Source: Candidatus Intricatilinea gracilis
Lineage (GTDB): Bacteria > Pseudomonadota > Gammaproteobacteria > Burkholderiales > Burkholderiaceae_C
Direction: 5' to 3'
NCBI GenBank assembly: GCA_016702605.1
Contig: JADJDQ010000001.1
Location: forward strand, 310,001 to 374,000
DNA: 64,000 nucleotides
The notes below the pieces were generated by a model. The model was not told the origin of the DNA and did no database searches. It worked only from the letters and a program-made list of their open reading frames with translations. Each line of letters starts with the position of its first letter. Within the stretch, counting starts at the first letter, position 1. The position numbers and the translations under genes were made by a program. This document shows positions 17,136 through 26,751 of the stretch, one piece after another.

Positions 17136-19334
17136 ATGGGCATGTTCACGAGTTCATTGCGATCCCTGGCCTGCGGCTTGTTGATGGCAGTGGCAGCGCC
17201 GGCCTGGTGTGCCGAGCCCGCGGCACGTCCGCGCGTCGGTCTGGTGCTGGGCGGCGGCGGCGCACGGGGTGCCGCCCACATCGGTGTGCTCGAGGTGCTG
17301 CAGGAGCTGCGGGTGCCGGTCGACTGTGTGGCCGGCACCAGCATGGGTGCCTTGATGGCCGGGGCCTGGGCCTCGGGCCTGTCGCCCACGCAGTTGGGTT
17401 CGGCCATGGCCAAGGCCGACTGGGCCGACATGTTCCAGGACGACCCGGATTACCGCGACCTCGACTTTCGCCATAAACGCCTGTCGCAGCGTTTCTTGCC
17501 CGGCAGTGAAACAGGCATCCAGAGCGGCTCGGTGGTTACACCACCCGGCGTGGTGCTGGGGCAGAAGATCAAGCTGTTCTTCAACCACCTGGTGGCGGCT
17601 GAAAAGGGTGAACCGAGCATCGAGCAGCTTCCGCTGCCGCTGTCCATCATTGCCACCGACATCGGCACCGGCGAGCGGGTCGTCTTTCGCGACGGCAGCC
17701 TGACCCTGGCGATGCGCGCCAGCATGGCCGTGCCCGGCTTGATCGCGCCGGTCGAGGACCGCGGTCGCAAGCTGGTGGACGGCGGGCTGGTCGACAACCT
17801 GCCGATCCGCGAGGTGCGCGAGCGCTGCGGCGCCGAGGTGGTGATCGCCGTCGACGTGGGGTCACCGCCGCTGCGGCCCGACGAGGTGAGTGGCCTGCTC
17901 AGCATCACGGCGCAGATGATTGCGCTGCTGACCGATCAGAACGTCAAGGCATCACTCGCCACGCTGGGCTCGGGCGACATCTACATCAAGCCCGACCTGG
18001 GCGACATCACGGCGGCCGACTTCGTGCGCCACGTCGATGCCGCGGCACGTGGCCGGGCCGCGGCAGACGCCGTGCGCGCGCGTCTCGCCGGGCTCGGGCT
18101 GGACGAGCCACAGTACGCCGCCTGGCAACGCAGCGTGAAGGCCGGCAGCCGGGCGCTGCCGGTGATCGACGAGGTCGAGGTCACCGGTCTGCGCCGGGTC
18201 GACGCCGCACTGGTGCAGCGCCATATCGGCCAACGCACCGGCCAGACACTCGACACCGACGCCTTGTCACACGATCTGATGGACATCTACGGCGACGGGT
18301 ACTACGAACGGGTCGACTACACCGTGCGCAGCCTGGACGGCCGCCAGCGCCTGACCGTGCTGCCGATCGAAAAAAGCTGGGGGCCGGACTACCTGCGACT
18401 GGGCCTGCAAGTCGAGGCCAGCCTGAGCCAGGGTGCGACCTTCCAGCTGCGCGGCGGCTACCACAAGACCTGGATCAACACCCTGGGCGGCGAGCTGCTG
18501 TTCACCGGTGAACTCGGCAACCGCACCGGCGTGGGTGTCGAGTGGTACCAGCCACTGACGGCCGCGCACCGCTGGTTCATCGACGTGGAGGCCGCCACCC
18601 AGCGTGAGCGGGTCGACTACTTTGCCTTCGACGAACGTATTGCCCTGTACCGCGCCCGGCGCGATCGCATCGATCTGACCGCAGGCATCAACCTGCACCA
18701 GATCGGCCAGCTGCGTGCGGGCTTTCGCAAGGCCCGGGTGCGCAACAACCTCGACACCGGCGTGGACATCTTCTCGCTGTTCCCCGAAGCCGACCACGAC
18801 GGCTGGCTGCTCGGCCTCGAGATGGACCAGCTCGACCGGCTCTACTTTGCGCGCACCGGCTGGGCAGCGAAGGCCAGCTGGCTGGCTGCGCCCCGCAGCG
18901 ACTACGCACGCCTGCAGGTCGAGCTGCGAGGTGCGAGGCCGGTAGGTGACTGGGTGTTCGGCGCGCGGACGTCCTGGACCGGCGCCACGCGCGGCCAGCT
19001 GCCGCTGAGTGAAGCCGGCCGGCTCGGGGGGTTCCTCGCCCTCACGGCGTATTCGAACGGCCAGTTCATCGGCGACGACGTGGCCTACGGCCATGTACGC
19101 GCCGAACGCATCATCGGCCGTCTGCCACTGGGCCTGCGCGGCGACATGCGCCTGGGCGCTGCGCTCGAAGCCGGCCGCGTCGGCACACCCTACACGCTGC
19201 AGCAACGCCAGGGCGTGATGCCGTCACTGGCCATCTTCCTGGGCGGCGAAACGCCACTGGGCACGGCCTTTGTCGGCATCGGCCGCGGCCTGGGCGGCGC
19301 CACCAACGCCTACTTCTTCATCGGCACACCTTGA
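17136..19334 (+). CDS. Patatin-like phospholipase fused to an outer-membrane barrel (type Vd autotransporter, PlpD-like)
   Basis: Protein of 732 residues. A signal peptide (about 1-25, ending PAWCA) is followed by a patatin domain with oxyanion hole GGGGARG (39-45), nucleophile Ser69 in GTSMG, and Asp215 in VDGG. Next are a POTRA-like segment (about 340-415, VIDEVEVTGLRRVDAALVQR) and a C-terminal surface-antigen/BamA-like barrel rich in alternating aromatic strands. The catalytic dyad is intact, so it should be an active lipase exposed or released at the outer membrane. It is monocistronic, with a strong hairpin after the stop. Confidence 0.9.
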   Translation: MGMFTSSLRSLACGLLMAVAAPAWCAEPAARPRVGLVLGGGGARGAAHIGVLEVLQELRVPVDCVAGTSMGALMAGAWASGLSPTQLGSAMAKADWADMFQDDPDYRDLDFRHKRLSQRFLPGSETGIQSGSVVTPPGVVLGQKIKLFFNHLVAAEKGEPSIEQLPLPLSIIATDIGTGERVVFRDGSLTLAMRASMAVPGLIAPVEDRGRKLVDGGLVDNLPIREVRERCGAEVVIAVDVGSPPLRPDEVSGLLSITAQMIALLTDQNVKASLATLGSGDIYIKPDLGDITAADFVRHVDAAARGRAAADAVRARLAGLGLDEPQYAAWQRSVKAGSRALPVIDEVEVTGLRRVDAALVQRHIGQRTGQTLDTDALSHDLMDIYGDGYYERVDYTVRSLDGRQRLTVLPIEKSWGPDYLRLGLQVEASLSQGATFQLRGGYHKTWINTLGGELLFTGELGNRTGVGVEWYQPLTAAHRWFIDVEAATQRERVDYFAFDERIALYRARRDRIDLTAGINLHQIGQLRAGFRKARVRNNLDTGVDIFSLFPEADHDGWLLGLEMDQLDRLYFARTGWAAKASWLAAPRSDYARLQVELRGARPVGDWVFGARTSWTGATRGQLPLSEAGRLGGFLALTAYSNGQFIGDDVAYGHVRAERIIGRLPLGLRGDMRLGAALEAGRVGTPYTLQQRQGVMPSLAIFLGGETPLGTAFVGIGRGLGGATNAYFFIGTP

Positions 19335-19339
19335 GTCGA

Positions 19340-19369
19340 CCGGGCACACACGCGTAGTGTGTGGCCCGG
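19340..19369. terminator. Strong hairpin between convergent patatin and MscS genes
   Basis: Inverted repeat CCGGGCACACAC / GTGTGTGGCCCGG around a 5-base loop (GCGTA), with one bulged base. It lies 5 bases after the patatin stop and 70 before the end of the channel gene, suiting a bidirectional terminator although no T-run follows. Confidence 0.65.
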
Positions 19370-19438
19370 CCGCGCTTGCCCAGGTGCCAAACCGACGAAA
19401 GTCGGCAAGTTCGTGCGAGCAACTCTCGGCGGAGAACT

Positions 19439-21307
19439 TCAGGCTCTTGCTTGTTCGGCAGATGGCAGGAACGGCGCGAACTGCGCCCCCGCCGGCACCA
19501 CCTGGGGCTCGGCCGGGTCGGCCCGGTAGTGCGGCGACATGATCTGCACACCGGCTTCGTTGAACGTATCGAGGATGTTGCCGTGCAGGCTGCTCATGGC
19601 CTCTGCGCGCCGGCTTGGCGCACTGTTGTCACTCTGCGCACACAGGCGGTATTCGACGTAGAAGTCGGACAGCGCCGTCTGCACCACATACGGCGGCGGC
19701 ACGGTCGACACCCCGGCGGTGCGCCGCGCACCTTCGAGCAACAACTCGTGCACCTGGCGCCACGGTGTGTTGTAGCCGATGGTCACGCTGGTGTGCAGCA
19801 CAAACCGCCCGCCCTGCACCAGGCGCGAGAAGTTGCGCACCGGCTGTCCCAGGATCACCGTGTTGGGCACGCTGACCTCTTCGCCCATGCCGGTGTGGAT
19901 GCGGGTGGCGAACATGCCCAGCGACTGCACCGTGCCTTCGGTCTCGCCGATACGCACGTATTCGCCCGGCCGCAAGGCGCGTGAATACATCAGGCTCAGG
20001 CCCGACATGGCCTGGCCCACGACACCCGACGCACCGAGCGACAACATCACGCCGGCCAGCACCGACACCCCCTTGAACGCCTCGCTGCCGGCACCCGGCA
20101 GGTAGGGGTAGGCCATGGCCAGCGCGAACAACCAGACCAGCGCGTTGGCCAGGCGCCGGGTCGGCCCGGCGGTGTCGATGTCGAGCCAGCCGACCTCGAC
20201 GTCGCCGCGCTCCACCCGGTCCATGAACAAGGTGTTGGCGCGGGTGGCCAGGCGCGCCAGCAGGAAGATAAGCATGGCCGTGAGCAGGCCGGGCACCGCA
20301 CCCACGGCCGAGTGCACAAAACGTGAAAGTACGTCGAGCAACCAGTCGGTCGCCCGTTCACCCCAGGGCCGCGTGTAGGCGAACTGGCGCAACACGAAGG
20401 TGAACCACAGGTCGGCCACCAGCAGCACCAGGCCCCAGTACAGCGCCGTGGTGGCATGTTGCACGCCCGAGCGCACATGGGCGGCATAGGTGCTCACCAT
20501 GGCCTTGCCGGTGTGGCGCTGCTGCCAGTGCTCGAACATGGCGGCCACCCGGGCCATGCCGCGTCGGCGCAACGTGACCAACGCACGCACCACCAGCCAG
20601 GCCACCAGCGAGGCTCCCAGCGACCAGGCTGCACCCAGGGCCAGCTGACGCGGTTCGGTCGCTTCCTGCTGTTCACGCACGGCGTTGGCCAGGCGGCGCT
20701 CGACGTCACGCGCCACCACGTCGAGCCCCAGGCCGGCGTGGGCAGACTGGGCATCGTCCAGGTCGTCGGGCGCCAGAAGGAACAGCGTGATGCCGGCCAG
20801 CTCGAAACGTCGGGCCAGGCCGGCATCCGACCGGCGGATCTGCGTGGCCGTGCCGCCGTTGGCCAGCGCCAGCTTCAGCGCGGCCTCGGCCCGTTCGACC
20901 CGCCGCGCCGGCGAGGCGCCCAGCAGGTGCGCACGCAAGGTGACGATCTCGCGCTGGTTGAGCTTGAGCGTGGCGACCCGTGCCTCGACCTGACCAGGCG
21001 GCACCAGCGCAGCCGGCACGGGCGTGTGAGCTGAGGTCTGCGGGGCTGGCGGAGAAGCTAGCGGCGCAGCTGCCGCAGCAGATGCCGGCGGCACCTGCGA
21101 CCTGGTGTCGGACGCGACCGTTGCGGGCACCGGTTGCGCTGTGGCGCCAGCCACCATCAGCGCCCACGCGCCGAAGGTGGTGGCCAAGCGTGCCGTCGAA
21201 CACGGCCGGCCGGCCTGCCTTGTCTTGTCACTCCCGCCCAATCCTGCCCCCCGTTGTCCATGCACCACGTCGGGCGGACTGGCCCCGCCTCGACACGCCG
21301 TCGCCAT
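19439..21307 (-). CDS. MscS-family mechanosensitive ion channel
   Basis: Inner-membrane protein of about 622 residues. A secretion-like hydrophobic segment (LATTFGAWALMVAGATAQ) and an Ala/Pro-rich linker precede a helical periplasmic region, several transmembrane helices (about 220-430), and the MscS pore helix and beta domain (ASGVVGQAMSGLSLMYSRAL, GEYVRIGETEGTVQSLGMF, VSVPNTVILGQPVRNFSR). It should release solutes under osmotic downshock. The exact start is uncertain: ATG at 21307 or TTG at 21310. It is divergent from the lipoprotein gene at 21415. Confidence 0.88.
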   Translation of the reverse strand: MATACRGGASPPDVVHGQRGAGLGGSDKTRQAGRPCSTARLATTFGAWALMVAGATAQPVPATVASDTRSQVPPASAAAAAPLASPPAPQTSAHTPVPAALVPPGQVEARVATLKLNQREIVTLRAHLLGASPARRVERAEAALKLALANGGTATQIRRSDAGLARRFELAGITLFLLAPDDLDDAQSAHAGLGLDVVARDVERRLANAVREQQEATEPRQLALGAAWSLGASLVAWLVVRALVTLRRRGMARVAAMFEHWQQRHTGKAMVSTYAAHVRSGVQHATTALYWGLVLLVADLWFTFVLRQFAYTRPWGERATDWLLDVLSRFVHSAVGAVPGLLTAMLIFLLARLATRANTLFMDRVERGDVEVGWLDIDTAGPTRRLANALVWLFALAMAYPYLPGAGSEAFKGVSVLAGVMLSLGASGVVGQAMSGLSLMYSRALRPGEYVRIGETEGTVQSLGMFATRIHTGMGEEVSVPNTVILGQPVRNFSRLVQGGRFVLHTSVTIGYNTPWRQVHELLLEGARRTAGVSTVPPPYVVQTALSDFYVEYRLCAQSDNSAPSRRAEAMSSLHGNILDTFNEAGVQIMSPHYRADPAEPQVVPAGAQFAPFLPSAEQARA

Positions 21308-21414
21308 CAAGCGAACGAATCCACGATGGCATACTGATTGTGAACAATTTCACGAGTTTCGCAGCGACTTGGCTTGGAGCACAGGTCGCTTCTCAGGGCG
21401 AGGAGAAACGCGAC

Positions 21415-22356
21415 ATGCAGACAGCCCAGCCGATGCGCACCGCAAGTAGGCCGCCCGAACACACTCGCCACGGCAGGCCATGGGCAGGCACCGCCCGGTG
21501 GATGGCACTGCTGGCCATGACGGCAACCGCGCTGGCCGGCTGTGTCGACCTGCGACCCAGCACCGCGGTCGATCCGGAACACCTGGTGCGCGGCGTGGCC
21601 GTGCTACGCAGCCTGCCCGAGGCGCTGCCCGCCAAGTCCGCACCGGTGCCACATGCCCAGATCGTGCTCCTGCCTTCCGAGAGCGCAGCCCAGTTGCTCG
21701 TGCCGGTGCCCTTTGTCGGCGAAGCGGTCGAAGGCGCCTTCCATGCCAGCGCCGCCGACAGCCTGGGCAAGCGCCTGGCCAGCCTCGACCCCTACCGGCA
21801 GGTGCTGAGCGCACTGCAGGCCAGCCAGGTGGTCAAGGTGACCACCTCCACCGCCCCGGGCGAGATGACCCTGCGGCCCTTCGTCTTCATGCAGGACTGC
21901 GCCGACGACCGCTACCGCCTCACCCTGGTGGCTCATCTGCAGGGCGGCGACTGGGTCGGCCGCTACCTGGTGCACCTGCCGACCACCTACAGCCAGGCCG
22001 ACTATGCCCAGCCCACGCCCCAGGTGCTGGCGACCATGGAGCGCGAGATCGGCAGCGGCGCCGTGCAGTTGCGTCAGCTCGTCGAGCGCGGCGCGCGTGG
22101 CCAGCTCGGGCCGAGCGGCGTGCGCGCCGACGTCGGCAGCCTGCACCTGGTGGGTGTGCGAGCGATCGGCCTGATGTCGCCGAACATCGTGCGGGCCAGG
22201 GACGTCGACCTGATCGAGGAGGGCCCCGATCACGTGATCGTGCGCATGCGCGGCGACATGACCATGGCCACCTCGGCCGGCGGGCTGTTCTTCGGCGTGC
22301 ACCTGCTGCGCAAGGACCAGCTGCACGCCTTCACCAAGCACGGTTCTGCCTCGTGA
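21415..22356 (+). CDS. Putative lipoprotein of unknown function
   Basis: Protein of 313 residues. The ATG has AGGAG 9 bases upstream. A twin-Arg-less signal region ends in the lipobox TALAGC, which places it in the envelope. The mature part contains no enzyme motif I recognise; it begins VDLRPSTAVDPEHLVRGVAV. The next gene starts inside its stop codon (GTGA), so the two are translationally coupled and probably act together. Confidence 0.65.
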   Translation: MQTAQPMRTASRPPEHTRHGRPWAGTARWMALLAMTATALAGCVDLRPSTAVDPEHLVRGVAVLRSLPEALPAKSAPVPHAQIVLLPSESAAQLLVPVPFVGEAVEGAFHASAADSLGKRLASLDPYRQVLSALQASQVVKVTTSTAPGEMTLRPFVFMQDCADDRYRLTLVAHLQGGDWVGRYLVHLPTTYSQADYAQPTPQVLATMEREIGSGAVQLRQLVERGARGQLGPSGVRADVGSLHLVGVRAIGLMSPNIVRARDVDLIEEGPDHVIVRMRGDMTMATSAGGLFFGVHLLRKDQLHAFTKHGSAS

Positions 22357-23156
22357 GCACGCTGCCCGCTTCGTCCAACGCGCTGGCCACGACCCATCCG
22401 CTCGACCGGCGCTGGCTGATCTGGGCGATCTTCTTCGTGCTGATGGCCATCTTCCTGGCCGGCGAACTACTCTCGCCCTTCCCGTACACGGACACACGTT
22501 TCGTGGTGGCCTATGTCGTCACCGAAGTCATCGTGTCGACGCTGCTGCTGGCCGTCACACTCATGCTGTTCGTGCCCGCTGAACTGGGGCTGCGGCTGCC
22601 GGGCCGCGGCGTTGCGGGCAGCGTGTGGCCGGTGCTCGTGCTGGTGGGCGCCGTCCTGACCGCCTGGGTCGTGATGCGTGTGCAACTGCCGGCCGGCACG
22701 CAGGTGGACAACACCCAGTCGCTGCTGGTGATACGCACCACGTTGCTGGTGGGGCTCAACGAGGAGTGGATCTTCCGCGGTCTGCTGCTGGCGGCCTTCT
22801 GCCGCTGGTGGGGCCTGCGGCGCGGCGTGTTCTCGGCACTCGTGGCCTTCAGCGCGTTTCATCTGCTCAACCTCGCGGCCGGTGTGGCGCCGTTGTCGAG
22901 CCTGTTCCAGTTTGCCAACACCTTTGTGCTGGGCGCCATCTTTGCGTACGCCGCACTGGGCAGCCGCTCGCTGCTGGTGTCCATGCTGGGCCATGCCTTG
23001 TACGACTTCGCCGTCGTCGACATGAATAGCCTGGCCGCGCTGACGGCGCTGAGTCCGACCATGGCGGTGGCGCCGGTGCTCGGCTGGCTGCTCGGCCTGT
23101 GGTGCCTGTACAAGCTCTGGCAATTGCGCGGCCACGAGCCGCCCTACGGCGTCTGA
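22353..23156 (+). CDS. CPBP-family intramembrane metalloprotease
   Basis: Polytopic membrane protein of 267 residues beginning with GTG, overlapping the upstream stop by 4 bases. The CAAX-protease/bacteriocin-processing motifs are present: NEEWIFRGLLLAAF (the EExxxR-type motif), FSAFHLLN and LGHALYDFAVVD, whose Glu and His residues coordinate the catalytic metal. Coupling with the lipoprotein suggests the latter may be a partner or substrate; this is inference. Confidence 0.82.
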   Translation: MSTLPASSNALATTHPLDRRWLIWAIFFVLMAIFLAGELLSPFPYTDTRFVVAYVVTEVIVSTLLLAVTLMLFVPAELGLRLPGRGVAGSVWPVLVLVGAVLTAWVVMRVQLPAGTQVDNTQSLLVIRTTLLVGLNEEWIFRGLLLAAFCRWWGLRRGVFSALVAFSAFHLLNLAAGVAPLSSLFQFANTFVLGAIFAYAALGSRSLLVSMLGHALYDFAVVDMNSLAALTALSPTMAVAPVLGWLLGLWCLYKLWQLRGHEPPYGV

Positions 23157-23363
23157 CCCACGCCCCTCGCCGGGTCGCGCCACCAAGGCATCGACTCCAG
23201 GCCGTCCCTCGAGGCCGATCCAGCGGCCCCTGCCCTCGGCCCCGGCTCTCGCCCGTCACACCTCACCTGGCCGATGCACCCGCTCAACGCGTCGATCCAG
23301 TTCGCTTGCTCCACCACGCCACCCGGCGCAAACCTCAGCTTCAGTCACAAGAAAGGCGCCCAC

Positions 23364-26300
23364 ATGCGCAGCTGTATTCGTGTCCTGGCCGGTCTGGCCT
23401 TGAGTTTGTCCACCTTGTGGCCGGTCGTGGCATCGGCCGCCGACGCCGATCCGGCACGACCACTCTGGCTGCGCCAGCCGGCGGTGTCACCCGACGGCAG
23501 CCGCATCAGCTTTGCATACGGCGGGCAGATCTGGGTCGTGCCTGCTGCGGGCGGCGAGGCCGTGCCACTCACCAGCGCCTTGTTCTACAGCTCCAAGCCG
23601 GTGTGGTCGCCCGACGGCCAGCGCATCGCCTTTGCGTCCAGCCGCAACGGCAACCCGGATGTGTTCGTCATGCCGGCCGACGGCGGCGCCATCACGCAGC
23701 TCACGCACCACTCGGCGCCCGATCTGCCGCAGGCCTTCACACCCGATGGCAAGGAGGTGTTGTTCACTTCGCCCCGCCTGGGTTCAGCCAAGGCCGACGC
23801 GCTCGATTCGGTCCGTGGCCTGGGGCCCTTGCTGCCGCAGCTGTATGCCGTGGCGGCTGGCGGCGGCCGCCCGCGCCTGGTGCTGCCGACCTCGGCTCTG
23901 GACGTGCAGCCCAGCGCCGACGGCAACCGTCTGCTCTACACCGACCTCAAGGCGCCCGAGAACGAGTTCCGCAAACACCACCAGTCCGACGCCACCCGCG
24001 ACATCTGGCTGGTCGATCAGCGCAGCGGCGTGCATCGTCGCCTGACCGACTTTCGCGGCGAAGACCGCAACCCGGTGTGGAGCCCGAAGGAAGACGCCAC
24101 CCTGTGGCTGAGTGAGCGCAGCGGCAGCTTCAACGTGTGGCGCCAGCCGCTGGAGGGCGGCACGCCGCAGCAGCTCACCTTCCACAAGGACAACCCGGTG
24201 CGCTTCCTGACCACCGCGCGCGACGGCACGCTAGTGTATGGCTACGACGGCGAGATCTGGCGCCTGCCTGCCGGTGCCAGCCAGCCGGCGCGGGTGCCGG
24301 TGCGTATCCGCCAGGGCAATCTGCTGGCGGGCGAGTTCATCGTCAACCTCAACGAACAGGCCACCGAACTGGCCGTGTCGCCGGTGGCGCCCGAGGTGGC
24401 GCTGATCGCGCGTGGTGATGTGTTCGTGGTCTCGCTGATCAGTGGCGTGACGCGGCGCATCACCCACACCGCGGCGCAGGAACGCAACGTGAGCTTCTCG
24501 CCCGACGGCCGGCGCCTGCTCTATGCCAGCGAACGCAGCGGCAGCTGGGATGTCTTCGAGGCCAAGCTGCGTTACTCGCGCGACATCGGGTTTGCCGGGG
24601 TCTCACCCTACGACGAAGCCGTGCTGATCGGCGGGCCGGAGGACAACTTCCAGCCCATCTACAGCCCCGACGGCACACGTGTGGCTTACCGCGCCGACCG
24701 CAACACGCTGCGTGTGTTCGAGATCGCGACGAAGAGCTCGGTCGAGGTGCTGTCGCGCGACGCGGTGTATTCGTATGCCGACGGCGACCTCAACTTCGCC
24801 TGGTCACCCGACGGGCGCTGGCTGGCCACCCGCACCGGCTTCGAGATCGGCAACGCCGAGGTCGAACTGGTCGACGCCAGCGGGCGCACGCCCCGGCGCA
24901 ACATCAGCCGCAGCGGCTTTCTGGACATGCTGCCGCAGTTCAGTGCCGATGGCTCGACCATCCTGTGGCTGAGCGACCGGGTGGCCGTGCGTACAGCCGA
25001 TGCTTCACCCGCGGCGCTGGACGTGATCGCGGCCTTCCTCACGCCCGAGGCCTTCGATGCCTTCCGGGCCACGACGGAAGAGCGTGTGCGCCTGGCCAAG
25101 CTGCAGGCGACCCAGCCCAGCGCCATGGCCAAACGTGCCCAGGCGGCAGCCGATGCCCTGGCCAACCCATCGCTCGATGGCCTGCAGCGCCGCACCGTAC
25201 GCCTCACGCCGTTCTCGGTGATGCCGGTTTTCTACCGTCTCATGCCCGATGGCCACGGCCTGATCGTGGTGGCGGCCGACCCGACCAGCGGCATGCTGGT
25301 GGGTTACGCCATCGATCTGCCGTCGCGCCGTCCGCGCACCCTGTTCCAGCTGCCACCGTCGGCCGTCTCGATGTTCGAGACCGATGCCGAGGTGAAGACG
25401 CTCTACGCACTCGGCCCGGGCGGCATCCAGCGTATCGACCTGGCCAGTGGCCAGAGTGTGACCGTGCCCTTCAACGCCGAGGTGGCGCGCGACCCGCAGG
25501 CCGAGATCGCCGGCATCTTCGAGCACACCTGGCGCCTGACCAAGGTGAAGTTCTACGACCGCGGCCTGCACGGCCGCGACTGGGACACCATCGGCCGGAC
25601 CTACCGCAAGTTTCTGCCCCACCTCAAGCACTGGGAGGACCTGGCCGAGGTGCTCAGCGAGATGTCCGGCGAACTCGATGCCTCGCATCAGGGCTCGCGC
25701 TTCGCGACCAGCCCTGTCGAAGGCCATGCCACCGGCGCGCTGGGCCTGTACTACAACCACGCCCATCGTGGCGCCGGGCTGGAGGTGGCCGAGGTACTGC
25801 CCGGCGGACCGGCCGACCGGCCCGGCAGCGCCCTTCGCTCGGGCGCGGTGGTGCTGGCCATCGACAGCCAGGCCATCGGCCCGGACGACGACATCGACCG
25901 CCTGCTCGACCGCAAGTTCGGCCAGTCGGTGCTGGTGACGGTGCGGCCCGCGGGCGGCGGCAATCCGGTCGAGGAGGTGCTGAACCCGGTGCATTGGCTG
26001 CAGGAGTCGACGCTGGCCTACCGGCGCTGGGTGCAGCGCCGTCGCGCCGAGGTGACGCGCCTGTCGGGCGGGCGCATCGGCTACCTGCACCTGTCACACA
26101 TGGCGCTGGGCTCGTACCTGGAGGCCTACAGCGACCTGTTCGGCCAGCATCGCCACGCCGAGGCTGTGCTGGTCGACGTGCGCCACAACGGTGGCGGCAA
26201 CCTGCACGACGCCCTCATCGCCATGTTGACCGGCGCCAGCCACGCGTCCATGGTCACCCGCGACGGCGTGCGCCTGGGCACCATCCCGGCGGCGCGTTGG

Positions 26301-26645
26301 GGCAAACCCAGCGCGGTGCTGGCCAATTCGGGCAGCTACTCGGACGGCTCGGTCTTTCCGGCGCTCTATCAGCGTGAACGCATCGGCCCGTTGATCGGCG
26401 AACGGGTGCCCGGCACCGGCACGGCCGTGATCTGGGAGCAGCAGATCGAACCTCGCCTCAAATACGGCGTGCCGCAACTCGGCTTCATGGGCAACGACGG
26501 CCGCTGGTTCGAGAACCAGGAGGTGGTGCCCGAACTGCCCGTCTACAACGACCCCGCCTCGGTGGCCGCCGGGCGTGATCTGCAACTCGAACGCGCCGTG
26601 AGCCACCTGCTCGACAAGCTGGGGCCGGCCGGCGCGAAGAAGTGA
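23364..26645 (+). CDS. Tricorn protease homologue (S41 family)
   Basis: Large protease of 1093 residues with a signal peptide (about 1-27, ending VVASA). Two WD40/PD40-like propeller regions follow (repeated SPDG motifs over about 35-560), then a PDZ domain (about 790-870) and a C-terminal S41 core. The tricorn catalytic residues are visible: Ser774-His775 in DASHQG and the nucleophile Ser993-Asp994 in SGSYSDGS. The domain order matches archaeal Tricorn, but the signal peptide implies export to the periplasm. The ATG at 23364 has AAAGG upstream. It degrades oligopeptides; the physiological substrate is unknown. Confidence 0.88.
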   Translation: MRSCIRVLAGLALSLSTLWPVVASAADADPARPLWLRQPAVSPDGSRISFAYGGQIWVVPAAGGEAVPLTSALFYSSKPVWSPDGQRIAFASSRNGNPDVFVMPADGGAITQLTHHSAPDLPQAFTPDGKEVLFTSPRLGSAKADALDSVRGLGPLLPQLYAVAAGGGRPRLVLPTSALDVQPSADGNRLLYTDLKAPENEFRKHHQSDATRDIWLVDQRSGVHRRLTDFRGEDRNPVWSPKEDATLWLSERSGSFNVWRQPLEGGTPQQLTFHKDNPVRFLTTARDGTLVYGYDGEIWRLPAGASQPARVPVRIRQGNLLAGEFIVNLNEQATELAVSPVAPEVALIARGDVFVVSLISGVTRRITHTAAQERNVSFSPDGRRLLYASERSGSWDVFEAKLRYSRDIGFAGVSPYDEAVLIGGPEDNFQPIYSPDGTRVAYRADRNTLRVFEIATKSSVEVLSRDAVYSYADGDLNFAWSPDGRWLATRTGFEIGNAEVELVDASGRTPRRNISRSGFLDMLPQFSADGSTILWLSDRVAVRTADASPAALDVIAAFLTPEAFDAFRATTEERVRLAKLQATQPSAMAKRAQAAADALANPSLDGLQRRTVRLTPFSVMPVFYRLMPDGHGLIVVAADPTSGMLVGYAIDLPSRRPRTLFQLPPSAVSMFETDAEVKTLYALGPGGIQRIDLASGQSVTVPFNAEVARDPQAEIAGIFEHTWRLTKVKFYDRGLHGRDWDTIGRTYRKFLPHLKHWEDLAEVLSEMSGELDASHQGSRFATSPVEGHATGALGLYYNHAHRGAGLEVAEVLPGGPADRPGSALRSGAVVLAIDSQAIGPDDDIDRLLDRKFGQSVLVTVRPAGGGNPVEEVLNPVHWLQESTLAYRRWVQRRRAEVTRLSGGRIGYLHLSHMALGSYLEAYSDLFGQHRHAEAVLVDVRHNGGGNLHDALIAMLTGASHASMVTRDGVRLGTIPAARWGKPSAVLANSGSYSDGSVFPALYQRERIGPLIGERVPGTGTAVIWEQQIEPRLKYGVPQLGFMGNDGRWFENQEVVPELPVYNDPASVAAGRDLQLERAVSHLLDKLGPAGAKK

Positions 26646-26751
26646 TCGGGTCGGGTCGGCCGACCCACCGCCAGGGGGGCGGGCTGGCTGGCCGACAATC
26701 GCCGCCCGGCCCACCGCAGGCCCGGCACACCCCCACCCAACAAGGCACCCG

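Noticed and set aside
26653..26666. Perfect 14-bp palindrome GGGTCGGCCGACCC after the tricorn gene
   Set aside because: Too short a loop for a terminator and no T-run; such palindromes are frequent by chance in this GC-rich DNA.
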